Shown: piece by piece, positions 16,524 through 26,769 of the stretch
How positions within the stretch are numbered: the first letter of the stretch is position 1
How the letters are laid out: each line of letters opens with the position of its first letter
Assembly: GCF_014884385.1 (NCBI RefSeq)
Contig: NZ_WKFH01000003.1
Coordinates: forward strand, 2,574,001 to 2,638,000
Source: Phycobacter azelaicus
Lineage (GTDB): Bacteria > Pseudomonadota > Alphaproteobacteria > Rhodobacterales > Rhodobacteraceae
DNA length: 64,000 nucleotides
Direction: 5' to 3'
Notes under the pieces: generated by a model
Seen by the model: the letters and a program-made list of their open reading frames with translations, nothing else
Database searches by the model: none
What the model was told of the DNA's origin: nothing
Program-made: the position numbers and the translations under genes

Positions 16524-17543
16524 TTAGTCCAGACTGCGATAGCGCAGAATGTTGCCGCGCGGCAGATACATCAGCTCAAGTTCCAGATCGGTGATCTGCT
16601 CAATCGCATAGCAAGCGGTATCGCCGGTTTCCTCTTCCAAGGTCCACAGGTAGGGGCCGCCGCCCTCGAACGTGCCACAGCTGTCCCATATCGCGATGTA
16701 TTCGCGGCTGGTGAACTGGTCATCATAGCTGTTGTCGAGTTCAGCGCCGAGGACATTGAAGCGGGCGCTCGGGTCATCAACCGAATACCAGGTGCCCTGC
16801 AGGGTATTGAGAATATTGTCGTTTATCGTCCAGGGGCGCGTAGTGACGTTGCGCAGCACAACGTCGGCCGTGCGGTCATAGAAGTCCACGATGTCGCCGT
16901 CGACAAAAATCGGCGTGCCGGGTGACAGCTGCTGCATCAGGTCAAAAAGAGCGGAGGGCGTGCGCCAGTCTTCGGTGACGTAGAAGGCGGTGCCTGAGGC
17001 GTGGAAGTTGCAGACGCGCTGTCCTTCATAGCTGCAGCCCTGCATGATGGCTGCATCGGCATAAGGCTCCCCATGGGTGCCGGGGGTCGCCCTGTCGGCC
17101 GGCTCCGCCGTGCCCGGAGGCGTCGCGGGTGGCGGCGCTGCCGCATCGTCTACCAGCGTCAGGGTGAAATGGCGCGCCGTCTCGCCGGTATCGAGCTGCC
17201 GGAACCCGGTGCTGTCATATCCCCGGGCTGCGCAGTTCTCGTCACCGTGAATGGTAAAGACATCCGGCGTGGTGCAGAAGGCGTAATCGCCGCTGGCAAA
17301 CGGCGCGCCTGCATCGGTGGCGAGGTAATAGTAGTACCGGTTTTGCAGATCGCCGCGCACAGGCTCCTGGCAGTCGCCATGGTCAATGTTCCACCAGCCC
17401 TTGGAAATCCAGCTTTTGCCTTCGGCATAGCCGACTGCGATGCTGAGGCTGCGCCCCGACGAATTACAGATCTCTAACCCCGCAAAGACCGGGCTGGCAA
17501 GCAGACTGATGGCAAAGGCAAGACCCGATACCGCGGCTTTCAT
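16524..17543 (-). CDS. Exported DUF1036 protein with a long C-terminal extension
   Basis: A 339-residue protein with a signal peptide (1-21, ending A-F-A-G). Residues 22-130 match the DUF1036 pattern (L-x-I-C-N-S-S-G start, W-W-N-I-D-x-G-D-C, several cysteines and aromatic residues). A proline/alanine/threonine-rich linker follows (about 135-160), then a region of about 180 residues with further cysteine pairs and no recognised family. Most DUF1036 proteins end near 150 residues, so the C-terminal part is unusual. Probably periplasmic; function unknown. Confidence 0.78.
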   Translation of the reverse strand: MKAAVSGLAFAISLLASPVFAGLEICNSSGRSLSIAVGYAEGKSWISKGWWNIDHGDCQEPVRGDLQNRYYYYLATDAGAPFASGDYAFCTTPDVFTIHGDENCAARGYDSTGFRQLDTGETARHFTLTLVDDAAAPPPATPPGTAEPADRATPGTHGEPYADAAIMQGCSYEGQRVCNFHASGTAFYVTEDWRTPSALFDLMQQLSPGTPIFVDGDIVDFYDRTADVVLRNVTTRPWTINDNILNTLQGTWYSVDDPSARFNVLGAELDNSYDDQFTSREYIAIWDSCGTFEGGGPYLWTLEEETGDTACYAIEQITDLELELMYLPRGNILRYRSLD

Positions 17544-17618
17544 GGTGTGTTCCTCGCAAGCTGTCCGCGCAGCCTAGGTGGGCGGCCTCACCGCGGCAAG
17601 GCAAAGGCCGGTACGCAG

Positions 17619-18503
17619 TTAATTCCTGATAAGATACTGCCGGGCAGTTTCGACGACCGCTCGCGTGACGGGGGCAAGGGCAGGGGCCATGACCCGGCTG
17701 ACCTGCCAGCCAAGGGGAACGTCCAAGGCAGTGCCGGGGAGGAGTTCGACCAAGTGGCCGCTCGCAAGCTCTTCTTCAACGAGAGAAAGTGGGTTCATCC
17801 CCCAGCCGAGGCCCGCCCTGGCGGCATCCACAAAGGCTTGGCTTGAGGGAAGGAAGTGCGCAGGCGGGGTCAACCCGGGAGCGACATGCCTCTCCATCCA
17901 GAAGCGTTGCAGCGCGTCCTTGGCATTGAAAATCAGACAAGGGGCTGCCGACAGGGTTGCCACATTGATGCCTGCCGCGAAATAGCGGTCTAGGTAGGCG
18001 GGGCTCGCGGTGGCCACATACCGCAGCGCACCCAATTCAAAAAGATCGCAGCCCGTCACCGCCTTGCTGCCATGTGTCACGGCCGCAGAGACCTCCCCGC
18101 GCCTCAGCCAGTCGGCGCTGTGATCCTGATCGTCAATGACCAGGTCGAACAGCAGGTCGGGGCAGGCGGCCATGGCGGGGACGAACCAGGTGGCAAGGCT
18201 ATCGGCATTGATCGCGCAGCGTAGCTGGGCGGCTGTGCTATCCGCGGGCAATGACAAATCGCGTGCGATCTGCCCCTCAAGCAAGGCAACATCCTCGGCG
18301 TGTTTGGCGAGGCGCAGCCCAGCCGCAGTGCCGATGCAGGGCTGCCCACGATTCACCAAAACGGTGCCGATCCGGTCTTCAAGGGCCTTGATCCGCTGGG
18401 ACACAGCCGAGGGTGTGACATTCAGCGCATGGGCGGCTGCCTCAAAGGAGCCATGGCGTAAAACCGCTCCCAGAGCAGCCAGTTGGTTGGGCGCAAGCTG
18501 CAT
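17619..18503 (-). CDS. argP: LysR-family regulator, ArgP/LysG type
   Basis: A 294-residue LysR protein. The winged HTH at residues 3-60 (S-A-V-S-Q-R-I-K-A-L-E) and the A-L-x-A-V-x-x-x-G-S-F start match the ArgP/LysG subgroup, which activates basic-amino-acid exporters in response to arginine or lysine. It is divergent from a LysE/ArgO exporter across a 99-bp gap, exactly the known argP-argO arrangement. Confidence 0.87.
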   Translation of the reverse strand: MQLAPNQLAALGAVLRHGSFEAAAHALNVTPSAVSQRIKALEDRIGTVLVNRGQPCIGTAAGLRLAKHAEDVALLEGQIARDLSLPADSTAAQLRCAINADSLATWFVPAMAACPDLLFDLVIDDQDHSADWLRRGEVSAAVTHGSKAVTGCDLFELGALRYVATASPAYLDRYFAAGINVATLSAAPCLIFNAKDALQRFWMERHVAPGLTPPAHFLPSSQAFVDAARAGLGWGMNPLSLVEEELASGHLVELLPGTALDVPLGWQVSRVMAPALAPVTRAVVETARQYLIRN

Positions 18504-18519
18504 TAGAAAATCTTAATCA

Positions 18520-18548
18520 GGGGAAGTACCTTTAATTGGATTATCCCC
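18520..18548. promoter_or_regulatory. Candidate ArgP operator between argP and argO
   Basis: GGGGA (18520-18524) and TCCCC (18544-18548) are a spaced inverted repeat in the AT-rich argP-argO gap, the region from which both genes must be controlled. Only the symmetry and location support it. Confidence 0.35.
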
Positions 18549-18602
18549 TCGCGGTGAAATAGTCAAAGCCACAGATCAAGATCAGCAACAGGATCGTCTC
18601 TC

Positions 18603-19205
18603 ATGTCGTCTAGCCTTGTTTCCGGTTTCGCGCTTGGCTTCAGCCTAATCATGGCGATTGGTGCGCAGAACGCATTTGTGTTGCGCCAAGGATTGCGGCA
18701 GGAGCATGTGTTTTGGATATGTCTGACCTGCGCGGGTTCCGATGCCGTCTTGATCTATGCTGGTGTGGTGGGGGTTGGTGCGGTTTCTGACGCCATTCCC
18801 GGTTTTGAACTCGTCATGCGGTTGGCTGGTGCGGGGTTCCTGATCTGGTATGGCGCGCGTAGCCTGTTGGCGGCCCGACGCGGTGGGGAGGCACTGAAGC
18901 CAGAGAGCGGTCAAACTTCAAAGGCGCTCTTGCCTGTGCTGGCCACGGTTCTGGCGCTGACCTGGCTCAACCCGCATGTCTATCTCGATACAGTCGTTCT
19001 GTTGGGCAGCATTTCCGCTCAATATCCTCAGCCGCTGTTCTTTGGGTTGGGCGCCATGCTGGCGAGTTTTGCCTTCTTCTTTTCTCTTGGATACGGGGCG
19101 ACCTTGCTGGCGCCCGTCTTTGCCCGGCCCCGGTCCTGGCAGGTGCTTGAGATTGTCATTGGCCTAACCATGTGGGCTATCGCCGCAAAGCTGTTGCTGA
19201 TGTGA
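18603..19205 (+). CDS. argO: LysE/ArgO-family basic amino acid exporter
   Basis: A 200-residue inner-membrane protein with about six hydrophobic segments. The N-terminal G-A-Q-N-A-F-V-L-R-Q-G segment and the W-L-N-P-H-V-Y-L-D-T motif near residue 122 are diagnostic for the LysE/ArgO family, which exports arginine and/or lysine. The divergent ArgP-type regulator supports that substrate class. An AGGA site precedes the ATG. Confidence 0.92.
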   Translation: MSSSLVSGFALGFSLIMAIGAQNAFVLRQGLRQEHVFWICLTCAGSDAVLIYAGVVGVGAVSDAIPGFELVMRLAGAGFLIWYGARSLLAARRGGEALKPESGQTSKALLPVLATVLALTWLNPHVYLDTVVLLGSISAQYPQPLFFGLGAMLASFAFFFSLGYGATLLAPVFARPRSWQVLEIVIGLTMWAIAAKLLLM

Positions 19206-19298
19206 CGCAGGGGGCGGCGGCGCAGGGGAAGTGACGTTGAGAGTAATTGTCATGTTCAGGGTTGTGCCCGCCTTGGTTTGGGTGTTCTTTCTTGCATC

Positions 19299-20219
19299 AT
19301 GAGTGATCCGCAGCAGACAGAGAAAACAGTCCATAATCCCGTAAAAGGCATCTTCTGGATGCTTGTCACCGGTCTTTGTTTCGTGGCGGTCACAGCCCTT
19401 GTAAAATACCTTGGCGGGCGTATCCCTCCGGCTCAGTCTGCCTTTCTTCGCTATCTGCTTGGCCTTGTGTTTCTGATCCCGATGATCGGTGCGTTAAGAC
19501 GCGCAACGCTTACGCCAAAGCTCTGGGGGCTTTTTGCGGGGCGCGGGGCGCTTCACACGCTTGGCGTCATGCTGTGGTTTTTTGCCATGACGCGAATACC
19601 TTTGGCCGAAGTCACGGCGATGAACTACCTGGCGCCGGTTTATGTGACCCTTGGTGCGGCAGTGTTTCTGGGCGAAAAGCTGGCCATGCGCCGGATAGCG
19701 GCCATCGCCGCCGCGCTGATCGGGGCGGTGATCATCCTGCGGCCCGGTTTTCGTGAAATTTCACCCGGACATATCGCAATGTTGATTGCCGCCGTGGCCT
19801 TTGGTGGATCCTATCTCTTGGTGAAGTTTACGGTAGATGGGACCAATCCAACCGTTGTCGTTGCGATGCTGTCGCTTTGGGTGACGGCGGGGCTGGCTCC
19901 CTTTGCCATAGCGGTCTGGGTGACGCCGACGCTGGCTGAGCTGGCCATTCTGTTTGGTGTTGCTTGTTTCGCCACTGCGGGCCATTACACCATGACACTC
20001 GCCTTCTCAGCAGCGCCGGTCGCGGTCACGCAGCCAGTCACGTTTCTGCAACTGATATGGGCGACCCTTCTGGGCGCTGTGGTCTTTGACGAGGCAGTGG
20101 ATATCTGGGTGGTCTCGGGAGGTGCGCTCATCTTGGGCGCAATAAGCTTTATCACCTGGCGCGAGGCGGTATTGAAACGGCGCGCGATTACGCCACCGGT
20201 TCCGGCCACCAAGGTCTAG
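19299..20219 (+). CDS. EamA (DMT superfamily) transporter
   Basis: A 306-residue permease with ten hydrophobic segments arranged as two EamA repeats (about residues 20-150 and 160-290), including the typical M-N-Y-L-A-P-V-Y helix of the first repeat. Substrates of this family are metabolites or amino acids and cannot be predicted. The ATG at 19299 is preferred over an in-frame TTG seven codons upstream. It converges on betI. Confidence 0.85.
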   Translation: MSDPQQTEKTVHNPVKGIFWMLVTGLCFVAVTALVKYLGGRIPPAQSAFLRYLLGLVFLIPMIGALRRATLTPKLWGLFAGRGALHTLGVMLWFFAMTRIPLAEVTAMNYLAPVYVTLGAAVFLGEKLAMRRIAAIAAALIGAVIILRPGFREISPGHIAMLIAAVAFGGSYLLVKFTVDGTNPTVVVAMLSLWVTAGLAPFAIAVWVTPTLAELAILFGVACFATAGHYTMTLAFSAAPVAVTQPVTFLQLIWATLLGAVVFDEAVDIWVVSGGALILGAISFITWREAVLKRRAITPPVPATKV

Positions 20220-20237
20220 GACGCGGTCAGAACGTCT

Positions 20238-20813
20238 TCACGAAAGGGCCATGTCCACAACGCGATGCGCTGCGGCGCGGGCGGCTTCGGGATCGACGCT
20301 GCCTTCTGTCTGTGCGGCCTGCAGCCAGACCCCGTCCATATAGCACTGCAGCGCCTGACGCGCGGTTTCCACGCTGGCCTCGGGAACCAGACGCCGCAGC
20401 TCTGCCAGAAAGTGGCTGCGTACTCGCGAGCGGTTGATCCGGTGCAGCCGCGACAGGCGCGGCGAATAGGGCGCGCTGGCCCAGAACTGCATCCATAGGC
20501 TGCACTGTGGCACGGTAAAAAGATCGTCGGAGAAATTGGCATCCATCACCGCATAAAGACGCTCTTTGGGGGTTCTCGCCTGTCCGTAGCCTTTGACCAT
20601 CGCCCGTCTCAGCTTGCGCAACAGGTGGCGCATGGTGGCTTCCATCAGCCCTTCTTTTGAGCCGAAGTAATAGTTGATCGATGCGGCCGATGCGCCAGCC
20701 TCGGCGGCGATCTCTGCCATTGTCACAACACCATAGCCGCGTTTGTGCACGGCCACGATTGTGGCTTCGATCAGCTCTTCGTTGCGGATGTCACGGATAC
20801 GTTTTCTGCCCAT
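20238..20813 (-). CDS. betI: BetI-type TetR-family repressor
   Basis: A 191-residue TetR protein: helix-turn-helix at about residues 25-50 (M-A-E-I-A-A-E-A-G then I-N-Y-Y-F-G-S-K-E-G-L-M-E-A-T-M-R), then a BetI-like ligand domain with L-W-M-Q-F-W-A-S-A. BetI represses the choline-to-betaine genes and is relieved by choline. Here it is divergent from betC rather than first in a betICBA operon. An in-frame GTG at 20831 is an alternative start. Confidence 0.9.
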   Translation of the reverse strand: MGRKRIRDIRNEELIEATIVAVHKRGYGVVTMAEIAAEAGASAASINYYFGSKEGLMEATMRHLLRKLRRAMVKGYGQARTPKERLYAVMDANFSDDLFTVPQCSLWMQFWASAPYSPRLSRLHRINRSRVRSHFLAELRRLVPEASVETARQALQCYMDGVWLQAAQTEGSVDPEAARAAAHRVVDMALS

Positions 20814-20863
20814 GTCGCAGTTTTGCGGCACATGGGCGTCGGTTTCAACCGCTGTTATGTTGG

Positions 20864-20890
20864 TTTTAAAAGTTGTATCGCGATTTAAAA
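20864..20890. promoter_or_regulatory. Palindrome-rich betI/betC control region
   Basis: Within the 182-bp divergent gap lie TTTTAAAA (20864-20871) and ATCGCGAT (20877-20884), followed directly by TTTAAAA. This symmetric AT-rich block is the best candidate for the BetI operator and the two promoters. No published consensus was matched. Confidence 0.35.
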
Positions 20891-20995
20891 AATGTTTGGC
20901 TTGCTCGTAGGACGTGATAGGGACTGCAATGGCCCGTTAACAACTGCGGCAGGCGCCGGTGTGCCTGTCAGGACAGGAAGCCCAGGAGAGCGCCG

Positions 20996-22504
20996 ATGCC
21001 TGCACCCAACATTCTGATCCTGATGGTGGACCAGTTGAACGGAACATTGTTCCCGGATGGGCCAGCGCAGTGGTTGCATGCGCCCAACCTAAAGAAACTT
21101 GCGGCGCGCTCGACCCGGTTCGCCAATGCCTATACTGCATCGCCGCTTTGTGCGCCGGGACGCGCCAGTTTCATGTCCGGGCAGCTTCCGTCACGTACCG
21201 GCGTTTACGACAACGCCGCCGAATTTGGCAGCGATATCCCTACCTATGCGCACCACCTGCGCCGCGCTGGGTATTACACCTGTCTCAGCGGCAAGATGCA
21301 TTTTGTCGGCCCCGATCAGCTGCACGGGTTCGAGGAGCGCCTGACCACCGATATCTACCCGGCCGATTTCGGCTGGACGCCGGATTATCGCAAACCCGGA
21401 GAGCGGATCGACTGGTGGTATCACAATATGGGCTCGGTCACTGGGGCAGGTGTGGCTGAGATCTCCAACCAGATGGAGTATGACGACGAGGTTGCCTATC
21501 ACGCCAAGGCGAAATTGTACGATCTGGCCCGCGGCAAGGACGACCGGCCATGGGCGATGACCGTCAGTTTTACCCACCCGCATGATCCCTATGTCGCGCG
21601 GAAGAAATACTGGGATCTATACGAGGATTGCGAGCACCTGCTGCCGGAGGTTCCGGCGATGGAATACGCCGAGCATGACGCCCATTCCAAGCGGATCTTT
21701 GACGCCAACGACTGGCGCAGCTTTGATATCACTGAAGACGACATCCGCCGCTCGCGCCGGGCCTATTTCGCCAATATTTCGTACCTGGATGACAAGATCG
21801 GCGAGATCCTCGAGGTGCTGGAAACAACCCGGCAAGAGGCGATCATCCTGTTTGTCTCGGATCATGGTGACATGCTGGGCGAGCGCGGCCTGTTGTTCAA
21901 GATGAGCTTTTTTGAGGGCTCGTCGCGCGTGCCCTTGATGATCTCGGCACCGGATCTTCCGGCAGGGCGCATTGATGCGCCGGTCTCGACATTGGATGTG
22001 ACGCCAACCTTAGGGGCGCTCGCCGGGTTGGACCTGGCAGAGATCGAACCCTGGACCGACGGTGAAAGCCTGGTTCCCCTTGCGAAGGGCAAAGAACGCA
22101 CCGCGCCTGTGGCGATCGAATACGCGGCCGAGGCGTCCTATGCGCCGCTGGTCTCTCTGCGCTACGGCAAATGGAAGTACAACCGCTGCGCGCTGGATCC
22201 CGATCAGCTCTTTGATCTGGACACAGACCCACACGAGCTGCGCAATCTGGCGGAGGATCCGGCCCATGCGGGAACCCTGCAGAGCCTGCGGGCCAAATCC
22301 GAAGCCCGCTGGGACCTGGCGCGTTTTGACGCCGATGTCCGCGCCAGCCAGGCCCGCCGCTGGGTCGTCTATGAGGCGCTGCGCCAGGGCGGCTATTACC
22401 CCTGGGACTACCAGCCGCTGCAAAAGGCCTCGGAACGCTACATGCGCAATCACATGGACCTCAACGTGGTTGAGGAAAACGCCCGCTTCCCGCGCGGCGA
22501 ATGA
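20996..22504 (+). CDS. betC: Choline-sulfatase BetC
   Basis: A 502-residue sulfatase that hydrolyses choline-O-sulfate to choline and sulfate. The sulfatase signature C-A-P-G-R (Cys52 to Arg56, cysteine being the formylglycine precursor) and the N-terminal metal motif L-M-V-D-Q-L-N are visible, as is [12 protein letters not shown] near residue 285. Length and C-terminal R-R-W-V-Y-E-A-L match choline-sulfatases rather than arylsulfatases. AGGAG precedes the start. It leads the betC-betB-betA run. Confidence 0.95.
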   Translation: MPAPNILILMVDQLNGTLFPDGPAQWLHAPNLKKLAARSTRFANAYTASPLCAPGRASFMSGQLPSRTGVYDNAAEFGSDIPTYAHHLRRAGYYTCLSGKMHFVGPDQLHGFEERLTTDIYPADFGWTPDYRKPGERIDWWYHNMGSVTGAGVAEISNQMEYDDEVAYHAKAKLYDLARGKDDRPWAMTVSFTHPHDPYVARKKYWDLYEDCEHLLPEVPAMEYAEHDAHSKRIFDANDWRSFDITEDDIRRSRRAYFANISYLDDKIGEILEVLETTRQEAIILFVSDHGDMLGERGLLFKMSFFEGSSRVPLMISAPDLPAGRIDAPVSTLDVTPTLGALAGLDLAEIEPWTDGESLVPLAKGKERTAPVAIEYAAEASYAPLVSLRYGKWKYNRCALDPDQLFDLDTDPHELRNLAEDPAHAGTLQSLRAKSEARWDLARFDADVRASQARRWVVYEALRQGGYYPWDYQPLQKASERYMRNHMDLNVVEENARFPRGE

Positions 22505-22530
22505 CACCCCCTTTCAGAACGGTAGAGAGC

Positions 22531-23988
22531 ATGACACATCCTGCACAGCCCAAAGCCAGCCATTTCATCAACGGTGAATACGTCGAGGACACCAACGGCA
22601 CTCCGATCCCGGTGACCTATGCCGCCAGTGGCGAGGAGATCGCAACCGTCTATGCCGCAACCCCCGAGATCGTAGAGCGGGCGCTGGCCTCGGCCAAAGA
22701 AGCGCAAAAGACCTGGGCCATGATGAGCGGCACCGAGCGCGGTCGCATCCTGCGCCGGGCTGCCGATATCATGCGCGAGCGCAATCATGATCTGTCGGTG
22801 CTGGAAACCTACGACACCGGCAAGCCTTTGCAGGAAACGCTGATCGCAGATGCCACCTCGGGTGCCGATGCGCTGGAGTACTTCGGCGGCCTTGCAGGCA
22901 GCCTGACCGGTGAACACATTCCCTTGGGCGAGGACTGGGTCTACACGGTTCGCGAGCCGCTTGGGCTTTGCGTCGGGATCGGCGCCTGGAACTATCCGAC
23001 GCAGATCGCCTGCTGGAAGGGGGCCCCCGCGCTGGCCTGCGGCAATGCGATGGTGTTCAAGCCCTCCGAGACAACACCGCTGTGCGCGCTGCAGGTGGCC
23101 GAAATCCTGCATGAGGCAGGCCTGCCCGCCGGGGTCTACAACGTTATTCAGGGCATGGGAGAGGTTGGCGGCGCGCTCGTCACCGATCCGCGCGTCGACA
23201 AGGTCTCGCTCACAGGGTCGGTGCCCACCGGCAAAAAGGTCTATGCGGCTGCGGCCGAGGGTATGAAACATGTGACCATGGAGTTGGGCGGCAAATCGCC
23301 TCTGATCATTTTCGAGGATGCCGATATCGACAATGCCGTGGGCGGAGCCATCAACGGCAACTTCTATTCCTCCGGACAGGTCTGCTCCAACGGCACGCGG
23401 GTCTTTGTACATAAGGACATCAAGGAGAAGTTTCTTGCGCGTCTGGCCGAGCGCGTTGGCGGTGCGGTTATGGGCGATCCGCAGGATGAGACCACGAACT
23501 TTGGCCCGATGGTGTCCGAGCGGCAGATGGAGATCGTTCTGGGCTACATCGAGCAGGGCAAGGCAGAGGGCGCGCGGCTGATCTGCGGGGGCACCCGCGT
23601 AGACCGGCCCGGATATTTTATCGCGCCGACCGTTTTTGCCGATGTGACCGACGATATGGTGATCGCCCGCGAAGAGATCTTTGGCCCGGTCATGTCGGTC
23701 TTGGATTTCGAGGATGAGGCGGATGTGATCGCCCGCGCCAATGACACGGAATTCGGCCTGTCCGCCGGTGTCTTCACCAGCGACTTTACCCGCGCCCATC
23801 GCGTCATCGGCCAGCTTGAGGCCGGGAGCTGCTTTATCAACTCTTACAATGACGCGCCGGTCGAAGCGCCCTTTGGCGGGGTAAAGGCCTCGGGCGTGGG
23901 GCGGGAGAATTCCAAGGAGGCAATCAAGCACTTCGGCCAGGTCAAATCCGTCTATGTGCGTATGGGCGATGTGGAAGCGGCGTTCTGA
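22531..23988 (+). CDS. betB: Betaine-aldehyde dehydrogenase BetB
   Basis: A 485-residue NAD(P)-dependent aldehyde dehydrogenase that oxidises betaine aldehyde to glycine betaine. The catalytic glutamate lies in M-E-L-G-G-K-S-P and the nucleophilic cysteine in S-G-Q-V-C-S-N-G-T; the cofactor fold shows L-T-G-S-V-P-T-G. The ATG at 22531 has a purine-rich site; an ATG at 22501 overlapping the betC stop would add ten residues. A strong stem-loop follows its stop. Confidence 0.95.
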   Translation: MTHPAQPKASHFINGEYVEDTNGTPIPVTYAASGEEIATVYAATPEIVERALASAKEAQKTWAMMSGTERGRILRRAADIMRERNHDLSVLETYDTGKPLQETLIADATSGADALEYFGGLAGSLTGEHIPLGEDWVYTVREPLGLCVGIGAWNYPTQIACWKGAPALACGNAMVFKPSETTPLCALQVAEILHEAGLPAGVYNVIQGMGEVGGALVTDPRVDKVSLTGSVPTGKKVYAAAAEGMKHVTMELGGKSPLIIFEDADIDNAVGGAINGNFYSSGQVCSNGTRVFVHKDIKEKFLARLAERVGGAVMGDPQDETTNFGPMVSERQMEIVLGYIEQGKAEGARLICGGTRVDRPGYFIAPTVFADVTDDMVIAREEIFGPVMSVLDFEDEADVIARANDTEFGLSAGVFTSDFTRAHRVIGQLEAGSCFINSYNDAPVEAPFGGVKASGVGRENSKEAIKHFGQVKSVYVRMGDVEAAF

Positions 23989-24039
23989 CTGCCCTTCCGG
24001 TCAACGCCCACCCACCCGCCCCGTTGCCCGGAAGGGCAG
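23989..24039 (+). promoter_or_regulatory. Intercistronic stem-loop between betB and betA
   Basis: CTGCCCTTCCGG (23989-24000) starts right after the betB stop codon and is the exact reverse complement of CCGGAAGGGCAG (24028-24039); the 27-nt loop is C-rich. There is no T tract, so it is more likely an RNA-processing or stability element, or a partial terminator, than a full terminator. Confidence 0.6.
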
Positions 24040-24099
24040 TCATGTGGCGAGAGCGAAAGAAACCCCTCTACGGCCTTTTGCCGGTGATGGAGACAAGCG

Positions 24100-25755
24100 A
24101 TGAGAGCTGACTATGTAATCGTTGGAGCCGGTAGCGCCGGCTGTGCCATGGCCTACCGCCTGTCGGAGGCCGGGAAGTCTGTTCTGGTCATTGAACATGG
24201 CGGCAGCGACGCGGGCCCCTTTATCCAGATGCCGGGGGCGCTGTCCTATCCGATGAACATGTCGCTCTACGACTGGGGCTATAAATCCGTGCCTGAGCCA
24301 CATCTCAACAACCGCCAGTTGGTCACCCCGCGCGGCAAGGTGATCGGTGGGTCCTCTTCGATCAACGGTATGGTCTATGTGCGTGGTCATGCAGGCGACT
24401 ATAACCACTGGGCCGAAAGCGGCGCCGCGGGCTGGTCCTATGCCGATGTGCTGCCCTATTTCAAACGGATGGAGACCTGGGACGACCGCGGCCATGGCGG
24501 TGATCCGGACTGGCGCGGCTCCGACGGCCCGCTGCATGTGACGCGCGGCCCGCGCGATAATCCGCTGCATGATGCCTTTGTCACCGCTGGCCAACAGGCG
24601 GGCTATCCGGTCACTTCCGATTATAATGGCGAGCAGCAAGAGGGCTTTGGCCCAATGGAGATGACCGTCTATAAGGGCCAGCGCTGGTCAGCCGCCAATG
24701 CCTATCTGAAACCGGCCTTGAGGCGCGAAAACTGTGACCTGATCCGGGGCCTTGCCCGCAAGGTGGTGATCGAGGATGGCCGCGCCGTCGGCGTGGAGAT
24801 CGAGCGCGGCGGCAAGGTCGAGGTCATCCGCGCCAATGCCGAGGTAATCCTGTCAGCTTCTTCGCTGAACTCGCCCAAGCTGCTGATGCTCTCGGGGATT
24901 GGTCCGGCGGCCCACCTGGCTAAGCATGGGATTGATGTGATCGCAGACCGTCCGGGAGTTGGAAAAAACCTGCAGGACCATCTGGAGTTCTATTTCCAGT
25001 TCGCCTCAAAACAGCCGATCACGCTCTACAAGTACTGGAACCTGTTCGGAAAGGCGCTGGTCGGGGCGCAGTGGCTCTTTACAAAGACCGGTCTTGGCGC
25101 CTCCAACCAGTTCGAAAGCGCCGCCTTCATCCGGTCCGACAAAGGGGTGGATTACCCGGACATCCAGTATCACTTCCTGCCCATCGCGGTGCGCTATGAC
25201 GGTCAGGCAGCGGCCGAGGGACACGGATTTCAGGCCCATGTGGGACCGATGCGATCGCCTTCGCGCGGAGAGGTCACGCTCACATCGGCCGATCCCAAGG
25301 ACGATCCACGGATCTTTTTCAATTACATGTCAACCGAACAGGACTGGATAGATTTCCGAAAATGCGTGCGTCTCACGCGGGAGATCTTTGCTCAGGACGC
25401 GATGAAGCGCTTCGTGAAACACGAGATCCAGCCCGGTGATGCCCTGCAAACGGATGAGGAAATCGACGGGTTCATCCGCGAGCATGCGGAAAGCGCCTAT
25501 CACCCCTGCGGCACCTGCAAGATGGGCGCGGTGGATGATCCGATGGCGGTGGTCGACCCGGAGTGCCGGGTGATCGGCGTCGAAGGGCTTCGCGTGGCAG
25601 ACAGCTCGATCTTTCCGCGGATCACCAATGGCAATCTCAACGGGCCTTCGATCATGACAGGCGAAAAGGCGTCCGATCACATCCTGGGGCGGCGCCTGCC
25701 GTCCTCCAACGCGCAGCCATGGTTCCACCCGGATTGGCAGAACAGTCAAAGATAG
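24100..25755 (+). CDS. betA: Choline dehydrogenase BetA
   Basis: A 551-residue GMC oxidoreductase that oxidises choline to betaine aldehyde, membrane-associated and FAD-dependent. The FAD motif [10 protein letters not shown] starts at residue 6; the GMC signatures [11 protein letters not shown] and [15 protein letters not shown] are present, and the C-terminal active-site segment [10 protein letters not shown] holds the conserved histidine. GGAGAC precedes the ATG. It completes the choline-O-sulfate to betaine route. Confidence 0.95.
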   Translation: MRADYVIVGAGSAGCAMAYRLSEAGKSVLVIEHGGSDAGPFIQMPGALSYPMNMSLYDWGYKSVPEPHLNNRQLVTPRGKVIGGSSSINGMVYVRGHAGDYNHWAESGAAGWSYADVLPYFKRMETWDDRGHGGDPDWRGSDGPLHVTRGPRDNPLHDAFVTAGQQAGYPVTSDYNGEQQEGFGPMEMTVYKGQRWSAANAYLKPALRRENCDLIRGLARKVVIEDGRAVGVEIERGGKVEVIRANAEVILSASSLNSPKLLMLSGIGPAAHLAKHGIDVIADRPGVGKNLQDHLEFYFQFASKQPITLYKYWNLFGKALVGAQWLFTKTGLGASNQFESAAFIRSDKGVDYPDIQYHFLPIAVRYDGQAAAEGHGFQAHVGPMRSPSRGEVTLTSADPKDDPRIFFNYMSTEQDWIDFRKCVRLTREIFAQDAMKRFVKHEIQPGDALQTDEEIDGFIREHAESAYHPCGTCKMGAVDDPMAVVDPECRVIGVEGLRVADSSIFPRITNGNLNGPSIMTGEKASDHILGRRLPSSNAQPWFHPDWQNSQR

Positions 25756-25764
25756 CCCGCACAG

Positions 25765-25800
25765 ACCACCATGTTCGCCTATCAGAGGTGACATGGTGGT
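25765..25800 (+). promoter_or_regulatory. Stem-loop after betA
   Basis: ACCACCATGT (25765-25774) and ACATGGTGGT (25791-25800) form a perfect 10-bp stem with a 16-nt loop just past the betA stop. No T run follows, so its role (3' stability element or inefficient terminator) is uncertain. Confidence 0.5.
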
Positions 25801-25854
25801 AGAACTCTCCTATCGTGACGTCCGTTTAGGGGCGATCAATCTAGGGGGAGGCAC

Positions 25855-26643
25855 ATGAGAAGGCTGCAAATGGGAGCGTTGCTATCCGCCGGTGCGATCA
25901 CATTGGCGGGCTGTTTCGGCTCAACAGAGACGGTGCCGGTCAATCTCGACTTTTCCCGAACGAACTATGGGTTCATTAACTCCGGCGGATATGCTGCGGG
26001 CAGTTTTTTTGCCTGGGACAGGAAGCAGGATGAGCTGGTGTTCCTCGGCACGATTCCGGGGTTTGAACCGCCTGCTCCGGGGCGGGGGCGGGATGTGGTT
26101 GCGGCCTATGCGGGTGGGCTGGAAATCGGCGGCGAATATGGGACCTACGGTCGCCTGGCCCGTGCCAAGGCAGATGCCTGGGTGCGCAGTATCTCGGCCT
26201 TCGAGATCAAGAACGGGACGCGTGTTGCCTATAACGATGTCTACACCAAGATCACCGACCACCTGAACAAGAACACGGCGACCGGCGGCAGTCTTGTCGA
26301 GGAATGGGGGATCACCGAAGCGATCGCAGACCCGGATCAGCTGTTCATCATCATCAGGGATGTGACCTACGGGGATGCCATCAGCCTGCAAGTCGATGCA
26401 GAGGCGGCCGCCGATGGGTCTTTGTCGGTGCCTGTCAAGGACGGCAGCATAAAGGTGCGCCTCAATGGCCGCGGGCTTGAGGGGATCGCAGGTGACAACA
26501 TAGAAATCACCTTCTTTGTCTATGTGCTGGAACCCTACTGGAAGCAGAAAGATGGGGTGCAGACGCTTGCGGTGCGGCGCGTCAGGTCCGAGGACATCTC
26601 GGGTTTACCCGCTTTGCTGAGGCGGGTCGGGGAGGAGAGCTGA
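25855..26643 (+). CDS. Hypothetical lipoprotein
   Basis: A 262-residue protein with a lipoprotein signal (L-A-G-C, Cys20). The mature part has no recognised domain; it looks like a mixed alpha/beta periplasmic protein with many charged residues and no membrane segment. A strong AGGGGGAGG site precedes the ATG. The gap to betA holds a stem-loop, so it is probably a separate unit. Function unknown. Confidence 0.75.
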   Translation: MRRLQMGALLSAGAITLAGCFGSTETVPVNLDFSRTNYGFINSGGYAAGSFFAWDRKQDELVFLGTIPGFEPPAPGRGRDVVAAYAGGLEIGGEYGTYGRLARAKADAWVRSISAFEIKNGTRVAYNDVYTKITDHLNKNTATGGSLVEEWGITEAIADPDQLFIIIRDVTYGDAISLQVDAEAAADGSLSVPVKDGSIKVRLNGRGLEGIAGDNIEITFFVYVLEPYWKQKDGVQTLAVRRVRSEDISGLPALLRRVGEES

Positions 26644-26769
26644 CGACTGGGTACCGCAAGCGCATCTTCGAAAAAAATGCATTTCAGCGGGCGACTTGAT
26701 CCGCGTCAAAGTGAGGGGGTTCGGGCTGTTCTACTGTCCACAAGACAGATGAAGAGAAGGAGCGAACAG

